Positions 1 to 4,758 of a stretch of DNA of 25,347 bases are shown here, piece by piece. Origin of the DNA: a virus. The stretch spans positions 1-25,347 of the IMG/VR virus record IMGVR_UViG_3300027733_000188; one strand, given 5' to 3'. The notes below the pieces were generated by a model. The model saw nothing but the letters and a program-made list of their open reading frames with translations. It was not told the DNA's origin and ran no database searches. A program made the position numbers and the translations under genes. Positions within the stretch are counted from its first letter, which is position 1. Every line of letters begins with the position of its first letter.

Positions 1-57
1 TGTGTTCTCGGCGATCACCTGTGCGATGGCCTCGAAGTGCTTACGTGTGAATGACAT
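1..57 (-). CDS. Small actinophage-type hypothetical protein, N-terminal fragment
   Basis: The complement of positions 57 to 1 begins with an ATG and reads open to the window edge, giving 19 residues that start MSFTRKHFEAIAQVIAENT. The start is set by a strong ribosome site, AGGAGG, seven bases upstream, lying inside the last codons of the preceding leftward gene. The pattern MxFTxxHFxAIAxxIAxN resembles a short, function-unknown protein family frequent in phages of Actinobacteria; that resemblance is from memory of the family. The rest of the gene lies outside the window. Its function is unknown and I do not assign one. Confidence 0.7.
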   Translation of the reverse strand, partial: MSFTRKHFEAIAQVIAENT

Positions 58-73
58 TGCTATGCCTCCTCGT
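55..73 (-). promoter_or_regulatory. Shared stop/ribosome-site/start cassette, copy 3
   Basis: This copy joins the gene ending at 60 to the partial gene starting at 57. It is identical over 19 bases to the other two copies, and the codon before it (CAC, His) also matches copy 2. Confidence 0.85.
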
Positions 74-311
74 GATAGTTGCGAACCCATGCCTCTGCTA
101 CGCGCTCAAAGTCGGCGAGGTCGCCATGTACCTGCGTATCCTCCGTGAACATGGCGTCGTCGTCGCATGTGATGAGCACGAACGGGCTTCCGACCTGTCG
201 CTCTAGCGTGTAGTCAACCCGCCCCCCAACCCTCCCCCCGTACTGATCGTTGCGAACGGAAACGATCACGCGCTCCAGCGTGTTGGTGTTCGTGAGGTAC
301 GTGAACGCCAT
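60..311 (-). CDS. Hypothetical protein, 83 residues
   Basis: This leftward gene encodes 83 residues starting MAFTYLTNTNTLERVIV and ending HEEA. The start is supported by AGGAGG seven bases upstream, provided by the last codons of the gene before it. Its stop lies two bases before the start of the next gene, so the pair is probably translationally coupled. The protein is acidic towards its C-terminus and shows no membrane segment or motif I recognise. Its MAFT start echoes the MSFT start of the next gene, which may only reflect the shared junction. It belongs to a leftward run of small genes, likely early or accessory. Function unknown. Confidence 0.75.
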   Translation of the reverse strand: MAFTYLTNTNTLERVIVSVRNDQYGGRVGGRVDYTLERQVGSPFVLITCDDDAMFTEDTQVHGDLADFERVAEAWVRNYHEEA

Positions 312-327
312 TGCTATGCCTCCTCGT
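309..327 (-). promoter_or_regulatory. Shared stop/ribosome-site/start cassette, copy 2
   Basis: This copy is identical over all 19 bases to those at 716-734 and 55-73. It joins the gene ending at 314 to the gene starting at 311. AGGAGG lies seven bases from the ATG, which is near-ideal spacing for initiation. Confidence 0.85.
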
Positions 328-718
328 GTGTGAACGGGGTCGGGAACAACTCACGTGCGGCGTCCACCTTTACGTAGAACTCGGTGATGAGCGACGATGG
401 CCACCCGTTACGCGCCGGGGCATCGCCGGAGTAGTGCTTCATCGCGGTCGTGAGAACGCCGAACTCGTAGTCCGTGAACGGGATGGGGTGCTTGTGATCG
501 GACTCATCCTCGTACGTGTCCATCTCGAACGAACGCTCCGTGATGAAGTCCATGACCCTTGCGATACGCTCGTACACGGTGCCAAGCGTGGCGACAGTGC
601 CGGGTGACTCGGACTCGTCAATCGTGGATGCGTAACGCATGACCTCCTGCAACGTGTGGTTCATCTCCCTCCACGTAAGGAACATGTGTGGCATGTGTGG
701 GTACGGGCTGCGTGCCAT
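314..718 (-). CDS. Hypothetical protein, 134 residues
   Basis: This leftward gene encodes 134 residues starting MARSPYPHMPHMFLTWREM and ending HEEA. The frame stays open much further upstream, to 1174, but that extension runs across the preceding gene in another frame and into the repeat island. It is also rich in His, Arg and Ser as expected of a shadow. The start at 718 has AGGAGG seven bases upstream and the same stop-start cassette as its two neighbours. The protein looks soluble and mostly helical, with a central acidic stretch (EMDTYEDESDH) and no recognised domain. Function unknown. Confidence 0.75.
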   Translation of the reverse strand: MARSPYPHMPHMFLTWREMNHTLQEVMRYASTIDESESPGTVATLGTVYERIARVMDFITERSFEMDTYEDESDHKHPIPFTDYEFGVLTTAMKHYSGDAPARNGWPSSLITEFYVKVDAARELFPTPFTHEEA

Positions 719-734
719 TGCTATGCCTCCTCGT
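716..734 (-). promoter_or_regulatory. Shared stop/ribosome-site/start cassette, copy 1
   Basis: On the minus strand this reads ACGAGGAGGCATAGCAATG. It contains the last codons of the upstream gene (Glu-Glu-Ala-stop), the ribosome site AGGAGG, and the ATG of the next gene, which starts two bases after the stop. The same 19 bases occur at 309-327 and 55-73. Confidence 0.85.
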
Positions 735-924
735 TGTTCGTGAGACGGTGCTTGACCGTCCTCGTGTACGGAACGGCGACACGCTCGAACGTGACGCCGG
801 TGGTGCGGTGATCCCTTCGCTTCGCGTTGTCGCGTCGTGCGGCACGGCGAAACTTCTCGGCGACGTCCACGTTCGTGAACGGAGCCTGCTTCATGTACGT
901 GTCGTAATCGGTGAGACTGTCCAT
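721..924 (-). CDS. Hypothetical basic protein, 67 residues
   Basis: This leftward gene encodes 67 residues starting MDSLTDYDTYMKQAPF and ending NNEEA. It is the first gene of the four-gene leftward cluster and is preceded by GGGAGG seven bases before the ATG. The middle is strongly basic (KFRRAARRDNAKRRDHR), which would suit nucleic-acid binding, but no known fold is evident. Its final codons form the ribosome site of the next gene. The gene-free, repeat-rich island begins directly upstream, so any promoter or operator for this cluster should lie at roughly 925-1300. Function unknown. Confidence 0.7.
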   Translation of the reverse strand: MDSLTDYDTYMKQAPFTNVDVAEKFRRAARRDNAKRRDHRTTGVTFERVAVPYTRTVKHRLTNNEEA

Positions 925-1144
925 CGTGTAACCTCCCGTGATCGTGGCGAGGGATCATTCCCTGCCATCTCAACCAGCCTACACTATCGGTAATCCCCTG
1001 CTCAGAGCCACTTTCTGGGGACGCTGGATTGTGTGCGCGGCGCAGGTTCGAGGGGTCGGCAGGCGTGTTGTTCGCGTGACCATGTGTTACCACGTGTGAC
1101 TGGTGTTGTGACTCGTGGGTACGTGATTGAACGTGACTCCAAAC

Positions 1145-1180
1145 GTGTGAATCCACAAGTGTGGAGTCACACATTCACAC
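1145..1180. repeat. Nested inverted repeat
   Basis: The outer arms GTGTGAAT (1145-1152) and ATTCACAC (1173-1180) are perfect complements. Between them lie two alternative smaller dyads: CCACA/TGTGG (1153-1157 and 1160-1164) and GTGTG/CACAC (1159-1163 and 1168-1172). This gives several mutually exclusive folded forms and a symmetrical protein-binding surface. Confidence 0.65.
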
Positions 1181-1242
1181 CTGACCCCGTGTGAGTGCAA
1201 CGCAACCAACGTGTGACCCCGCACACCGCCCGGACGCAACCA

Positions 1243-1267
1243 CGCGGGGGGCTTACGCCACCCCGCG
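1243..1267. repeat. Strong GC hairpin without a T-tract
   Basis: CGCGGGG (1243-1249) pairs with CCCCGCG (1261-1267). Inside, GGC pairs with GCC around a TTAC loop, leaving one bulged A. Neither side is followed by a run of T, so a simple intrinsic terminator is unlikely. It may be part of an origin or a regulatory structure. Confidence 0.6.
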
Positions 1268-1362
1268 ATGGTTACGTGCGGGCGTGTGAACGTGGGGGTC
1301 ACTGGCCCCTGATTCCTCGCGCCCACGTGTACGCATGGCGAGCCTCACGTACCCGCGTTTGG

Positions 1363-1416
1363 GCACAAAGAAAGCCCCCCACGCCCGGACACCTGCTCGT
1401 CCGAACGTGAGGGGCT
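1363..1416 (-). terminator. Leftward intrinsic terminator after the 1444-1893 gene
   Basis: On the minus strand, AGCCCC-CACG type arms at 1373-1383 and 1406-1416 pair over eleven bases with one mismatch. An inner stem, CGGAC/GTCCG (1386-1390 and 1399-1403), is closed by an eight-base loop. The stem is followed by TTTCTTTG. It lies 28 bases past the stop codon at 1444, the expected place for ending leftward transcription from the 1893 and terminase genes. Confidence 0.7.
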
Positions 1417-1443
1417 GATCGCAAACCGACCGCTTTGCGAGCG

Positions 1444-1893
1444 CTACAGCGTGGCGTCAGCCGCCGCGTTCATTGCGACGATCCCACGTGCAACGTCGCG
1501 CACCTTCGGGAGCGTTGGCTTGCCGCCGCCGCCCACGATGATCGCACGGGCGAGGGCCATTGCCTCCTCGGGGATGTCTGCGGGCGTGGGCGTGGCGATC
1601 TCCACGACCTGCGCCGCAGGTGCCGCGACCTCGCCTGCGGGTGCGGCAGGCTTCGCCTGCTCCGTGAGTCGCTTCACCTGCGCGGTGCCGCCTGCGGACC
1701 TCCACGCGGCCATGAACGCCTTCTTGTGCTCGCGTGCCTCCTGCGAGGTGATCCCGAACGCTTCCGCGATGATGTACGGGGCGCCCTTCGTGTCCGGGTA
1801 TGCGAGCGGGTCGCGGCCGTAGCGAACCGTGTCCTCTGCGAGCGCCTTGACCGCGAGCGCCGTGAGTGCGGCGGGTGTGATGGGAGTTGCCAT
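1444..1893 (-). CDS. Hypothetical Ala/Pro-rich protein, 149 residues
   Basis: This leftward gene encodes 149 residues starting MATPITPAALTALAVKA. The frame is open further upstream, but the ATG at 1893 has GGAGGT eight bases before it and the extension has none, so I chose 1893. Residues 1-75 look helical and globular (AEDTVRYGRDPLAYPD, then AFGITSQEAREHKKAFMAAW). Residues 80-110 form an Ala/Pro/Val linker, and the last 40 residues form a second small region with GGGGKP. It lies downstream of the terminase gene on the same strand, with a terminator after it. The helix-rich N-terminus could bind DNA, and a small terminase subunit is one untested option. Function unknown. Confidence 0.75.
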   Translation of the reverse strand: MATPITPAALTALAVKALAEDTVRYGRDPLAYPDTKGAPYIIAEAFGITSQEAREHKKAFMAAWRSAGGTAQVKRLTEQAKPAAPAGEVAAPAAQVVEIATPTPADIPEEAMALARAIIVGGGGKPTLPKVRDVARGIVAMNAAADATL

Positions 1894-1950
1894 GATGCGA
1901 ACCTCCGTGTGTGCGTGCCGGGCTGGTTGCTCGGCGATAACTGAACTATG

Positions 1951-1970
1951 GCAGGCCACAAAGTGCCTGC
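1951..1970. repeat. Inverted repeat upstream of the 1893 start, possible operator
   Basis: GCAGGC (1951-1956) and GCCTGC (1965-1970) are perfect complements separated by eight bases. The dyad lies 58-77 bases upstream of the leftward ATG at 1893, within the likely promoter zone. On the minus strand a loose TTGCAG and a loose TAGTTC flank it about 18 bases apart. The promoter reading is weak; the dyad itself is clear. Confidence 0.35.
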
Positions 1971-2125
1971 AAATCGGCACATTCCGGGACGGTCCACCTG
2001 CGCGCACGGCACGTATGCGTCCGCACGGGGGGGGAGGGGGGGTCCCCCCTCCGCGTGTACGCGTGGGCGCATGTAATGGATGCCCTTAGGCGCATAAACC
2101 CCGCCCCCGTTTCGCGTTTCCCCCG
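1971..2125. other. Gene-poor spacer with extreme G-tract hairpin
   Basis: No supported gene lies here. The centre, 2027-2057, has runs of eight and seven G on the plus strand, followed by T and six C. GGAGGGGGG (2033-2041) is perfectly complementary to CCCCCCTCC (2044-2052). There is no T-tract for intrinsic termination on either side. The G runs could also form a quadruplex. The position, a short way downstream of the terminase gene, makes a packaging or end-forming site worth considering. Confidence 0.45.
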
Positions 2126-2145
2126 AAAAACGGCTGAGAACCGCC
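2126..2145 (-). terminator. Possible weak leftward terminator after terminase
   Basis: About 26 bases past the terminase stop, the minus strand reads GGCGGTTCTCAGCCGTTTTT. A five-pair stem (one G-U) with a three-base loop is followed by five T. The stem is short, so termination may be partial, allowing some read-through into the 1893 gene. Confidence 0.35.
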
Positions 2146-2170
2146 ATAACGCCCCTACGAACCGCCGAAA

Positions 2171-3625
2171 CTAAGCCCTCGCAGCCCGCAGTTCGTTCAC
2201 TCCCGGTGCAATAAGCCCCGAATCGAGGTATTCCCGCCACTTTCCATCGTCAGCGTTCTCTCTGGGGGGTGGCGACACCATAAGTGCGTACTCCAGAGCG
2301 TCGAGACGGTGATCTCCCTTCTTTACGCGCTCGTCAGGGCGGTCACGATCCACCCTTGTACCGGCCCGATAGCGTGCGGAGGTGATCGACTCGACCAAAC
2401 CCGCGCATCTCCGGCAGATAACGAGCGCAGGACCGCGACCGTCCCGCCTTACGAGACGAGACGCAAGCAACTGGGCGAGTCGTTGGTCCCGGACGCCCTG
2501 CCGCTTGCCCTTATCGCACGGTGCAATGTAGATACCCTGCCGTGCGTACTCCTCCATATAGGAACCGGATGCGCCTCTGGCACGCCCAGCGGGGTCACCG
2601 ATCGCCATGACCTCCTTGACCCCGAACCGTCGGCGCATCTCCTTGACGTTCTTCGCGTGTTCGGATGGTTCGAGTTCCGCGACTCCGTAGTCTGCGAACA
2701 CGACGATCGGGTCTTCGCCTTCTTCGTCTACCGCCATCCACACGACCGCCGTCTCAACGGCACGCCCGAAGTCCCACCCCTCAATGATGAGTTTGCCTCG
2801 AAGTGATTCTGCTGGTACGTCGTCGATGATGTGGACGTTCTCATCGAACTCAGTGAATACCTGCCCCTCGAACGCGCCCCAGTCACCGCGTACGTACGCA
2901 GCGTGGCGTGCCCCGCTGAATCGCTTCTTGATTTCTTCGACGTACTCGGGTGGGAGATATGGATTTTCGTCGGTCCTCGCAGCGAACACCTCGAACCCAT
3001 CGGTCCGCTTCCCAGCGCAGCCCGGAGGCACGAAGTTCTTGCGGATGAACGTCGATGGGCCGGGGTTGCACGTTACCCAGATACGTAGCGGGCCGGAGAC
3101 GCGGACATCGACCTCCTTCCCATTGATGATCTGGGTCGATGCCGTCTTCCCCTGCGGGTTCGGCGTGCCACGCAGACGGCCCGCGCCCAGCATCTCGTAC
3201 ACCTCGTCCGAAATCTCCGACCCCTCGTCCAGATATACCCAGTCAGGCTCGACGCCGAGGAAGTTCTGCTCGCTCTTCGCGTTACGGAACATGATCTCCG
3301 ATCCGTTCCAGAACTTGACATGCGGCGGAGCAGACGCAGCCTTTCCTCCCGTTACCTTCGCAAGACCGGCCTCAATGAGTCCCGTCATGTCAAGTTCACG
3401 AAGGAACGTCCTCCACGTGGAGTCCATCAGCGGGCGGTATTCCTTACGTCCGATAATGCCGAGGCTGTTGGGATACTCGATCGCAGTACGGATCGCTTCC
3501 CTTGATCCGGCCTTCGTCTTACCAGCGCCTACTGCGCCAGCGTAGAGACGCCACTTGCTTGTCGAACGATGGAACGCCTCCTGAGCAGGAAGCGGGTGGT
3601 ACCCAGCCCAGACATCAACGTCCAT
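2171..3625 (-). CDS. Terminase large subunit (DNA packaging motor)
   Basis: This 484-residue protein is the ATPase-nuclease that pumps phage DNA into the prohead through the portal and cuts it. The N-terminal ATPase has a Walker A motif, GAVGAGKT (residues 30-37), a Walker B ending LDE (Asp133, Glu134), and the TCNP coupling motif at 185-188. The C-terminal RNase H-like nuclease shows EGWDFG (Asp285), GDPAG (Asp344) and GDHRLDALEY (Asp438, Asp442), the expected acidic metal-binding set. Length and motif order fit the family, so it looks intact. The ATG at 3625 follows GGGGG. The gene runs opposite to the portal and capsid genes, which is unusual. No obvious small subunit is adjacent. Confidence 0.95.
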   Translation of the reverse strand: MDVDVWAGYHPLPAQEAFHRSTSKWRLYAGAVGAGKTKAGSREAIRTAIEYPNSLGIIGRKEYRPLMDSTWRTFLRELDMTGLIEAGLAKVTGGKAASAPPHVKFWNGSEIMFRNAKSEQNFLGVEPDWVYLDEGSEISDEVYEMLGAGRLRGTPNPQGKTASTQIINGKEVDVRVSGPLRIWVTCNPGPSTFIRKNFVPPGCAGKRTDGFEVFAARTDENPYLPPEYVEEIKKRFSGARHAAYVRGDWGAFEGQVFTEFDENVHIIDDVPAESLRGKLIIEGWDFGRAVETAVVWMAVDEEGEDPIVVFADYGVAELEPSEHAKNVKEMRRRFGVKEVMAIGDPAGRARGASGSYMEEYARQGIYIAPCDKGKRQGVRDQRLAQLLASRLVRRDGRGPALVICRRCAGLVESITSARYRAGTRVDRDRPDERVKKGDHRLDALEYALMVSPPPRENADDGKWREYLDSGLIAPGVNELRAARA

Positions 3626-3692
3626 TCATCCCCCAGTTATCCTCGCTGTTGTATTGTATAGCGAACGTAAGCCAACAAGGGGTATATCTCCG
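3626..3692. promoter_or_regulatory. Divergent intergenic region with likely promoters
   Basis: This 67-base gap separates the leftward terminase start from the rightward start at 3693. On the minus strand TACAAT (3658-3653) is a good -10 box at a suitable distance from the terminase ATG, but only a poorly spaced TTGTTG or CTTGTT lies upstream. On the plus strand TATAGC (3657-3662) is a weaker -10 candidate. AAGGGG (3677-3682) is the likely ribosome site for the rightward gene. Since transcription must leave in both directions from here, at least one promoter is expected. Confidence 0.45.
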
Positions 3693-4112
3693 ATGTCAGA
3701 CCGCTGGGTCGAGTCTCCGACGCATCTTCCACGACGATGCCATCGCACCGGTACGTCATCCGAAGAGGCCGGACCGTACTTCGAGCACAACTGGTCGTAC
3801 TACGACGCAGACCCAAACGCAGCAGCCAACATGGAACTGCGGAACAACACGCTGTACCAGAGCCGTGAGTGGATCAAGCACATGCTTTCCCAGCCCGGTT
3901 CCCCCTACGTCCCGGTTACTTCAGACGAATGGGCGGATGCGAACATGAACAAGAAGGAACTGGCCGACCGTGTGGAAGAACTCGAAGCGAAGGTCGTTGA
4001 TCTACAGGAAGACCTCATTGTCGCACTGGCGCGGGAGCCGATCGTCCTGCGTGACGAGGATGTGGAGCGTATCGCGGTGGCGATGAGGCCCAAGCCGAGG
4101 GTGACGAAGTAA
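3693..4112 (+). CDS. Hypothetical coiled-coil protein, 139 residues
   Basis: This is the first rightward gene, encoding 139 residues that start MSDRWVESPTHLPRRCH. The frame is open from 3654, but that would place the start inside the divergent promoter region. The ATG at 3693 follows AAGGGG by ten bases, so I prefer it. The middle is aromatic and Asn-rich (FEHNWSYYDADPN). Residues about 88-115 show heptad spacing (KKELADRVEELEAKVVDLQED), pointing to an oligomerising coiled coil. Small terminase subunits are coiled-coil oligomers encoded next to the large subunit, so this is one candidate, but I see no clear DNA-binding helix-turn-helix. Function otherwise unknown. Confidence 0.75.
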   Translation: MSDRWVESPTHLPRRCHRTGTSSEEAGPYFEHNWSYYDADPNAAANMELRNNTLYQSREWIKHMLSQPGSPYVPVTSDEWADANMNKKELADRVEELEAKVVDLQEDLIVALAREPIVLRDEDVERIAVAMRPKPRVTK

Positions 4113-4115
4113 GCA

Positions 4116-4493
4116 ATGCAGACGGACTGGAGATCAGAGCCGAGTCTTGTCGCACTTCGTAATCGGTATAAGTTCACCGATCCAGAGATGAACAAGGTTC
4201 TGTACCACCGGAACCGAATGGCGACCCCGTACCAAACCAAGAACGGGGAACCCGCCACTATTTACGCGACTGGAGTGAACCTCCCGGACGGGCGAGTTGC
4301 ATCAGTTCCGGGGTACATCGGTCGTGGTGGGAAGGGGCGCATTGTCAGTAACCCGAATGCGCTCTATAAGTACTGGAAGAGTGACATCGCCAAGGGGAGG
4401 TGGCCCGTGTATGCGAACGGGGCACAACTCAACAAGCGTGACGCCTTTATGCACAAGGTCGTAATGGAGCCGGATATGCGGAGCGGGCAGTAG
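4116..4493 (+). CDS. Hypothetical protein, 125 residues
   Basis: This gene encodes 125 residues starting MQTDWRSEPSLVALRNRYKF and begins three bases after the previous stop. No strong ribosome site is visible, so translation probably depends on the upstream gene. The protein is basic and rich in Tyr, Asn and Gly, with a central stretch (GYIGRGGKGRIVSNPNALYKYW) that looks like a compact beta fold. No membrane segment, signal peptide or known motif is seen. It may be a small virion or packaging-associated protein given its place in the late array; that is inference. Function unknown. Confidence 0.75.
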   Translation: MQTDWRSEPSLVALRNRYKFTDPEMNKVLYHRNRMATPYQTKNGEPATIYATGVNLPDGRVASVPGYIGRGGKGRIVSNPNALYKYWKSDIAKGRWPVYANGAQLNKRDAFMHKVVMEPDMRSGQ

Positions 4494-4495
4494 CG

Positions 4496-4555
4496 ATGGA
4501 AAGTTTCTCTACGAATCGAAGCGAACTTATGGCAAACTACCTGTCATGGCCATGA
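4496..4555 (+). CDS. Possible 19-residue leader peptide
   Basis: A short frame reading MESFSTNRSELMANYLSWP starts three bases after the preceding stop. Its own stop overlaps the beginning of the lysine-rich gene at 4546. GGAG lies about 13 bases upstream. If translated, it would bridge the only gap between genes here and couple translation into the next gene, which lacks a ribosome site of its own. There is no independent evidence that it is expressed. Confidence 0.25.
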   Translation: MESFSTNRSELMANYLSWP

Positions 4556-4758
4556 ACCCAGATAACGATAAGGAAGGCGGCGCGAACGAGCGCAAGACCG
4601 ACTCCTCATCCACTAAGAAGGCTGAGTACGGGAATCCGTTCGCAAAGAGCACGTACGTCGGCGGCAAGAAGAAGAAGCCGATGAAGGGAAAGAAGATGTC
4701 TCGCGCAGAGTTCTTGGCGATGGTGCGCGATAAGAAGTTTGCGAAGAAGAAGAAGTAG
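4546..4758 (+). CDS. Small lysine-rich basic protein, 70 residues
   Basis: This gene encodes 70 residues starting MAMNPDNDKEGGANERK. An in-frame ATG at 4552 is an alternative start; neither has a clear ribosome site. The C-terminal half is highly basic, with Lys clusters at GGKKKKPMKGKKM and a KKKK end, and has no hydrophobic core. Such a polycationic tail suits binding to DNA or RNA or neutralising packaged DNA. It sits directly before the 810-residue basic protein, whose start touches this gene's stop, so the two may act together. The opposite-strand frame over this region is Phe/Leu-rich and I treat it as a shadow. Function unknown. Confidence 0.65.
   Translation: MAMNPDNDKEGGANERKTDSSSTKKAEYGNPFAKSTYVGGKKKKPMKGKKMSRAEFLAMVRDKKFAKKKK

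Larger units (their letters stand above)
1093..1289 (+). repeat. Five dispersed CGTGTGA motifs
   Basis: Exact copies lie at 1093-1099, 1144-1150, 1188-1194, 1210-1216 and 1283-1289, all in the same orientation. Start-to-start distances are 51, 44, 22 and 73 bases. The core GTGTGA also occurs inverted near 1167-1180. A single CGTGTGA also occurs inside the partial gene at 44-50, so the motif is not exclusive to this island. Confidence 0.6.
925..1372. other. Gene-free repeat and hairpin island, possible control region or origin
   Basis: I see no credible gene here. The open frames present are His/Arg/Thr-rich, have no ribosome sites and overlap each other. The stretch holds five exact CGTGTGA motifs on the plus strand (1093, 1144, 1188, 1210 and 1283) plus near matches such as CGCGTGA. 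It also holds a nested inverted repeat at 1145-1180 and a strong hairpin at 1243-1267. It sits upstream of the leftward cluster starting at 924 and downstream of the terminator at 1373-1416. Repeated short motifs with dyads suit a repressor-binding region or an iteron-type replication origin; the sequence alone does not decide which. Confidence 0.5.

Noticed and set aside
1021-1065. A GGTTCGA motif near 1045 suggested the T-loop of a tRNA.
   Set aside because: Neighbouring bases do not pair into a T-stem, and no anticodon arm or acceptor stem can be formed on either strand.
719-1174. Long N-terminal extension of the 314-718 gene on the minus strand (286 residues in all).
   Set aside because: It overlaps another well-supported gene in a different frame, crosses the repeat island, is rich in His/Arg/Ser and lacks a ribosome site. 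The start at 718 is far better supported.
1087-1410. Open frames in the repeat island on both strands.
   Set aside because: They have no ribosome sites, odd composition dominated by the repeated motifs, and overlap one another.
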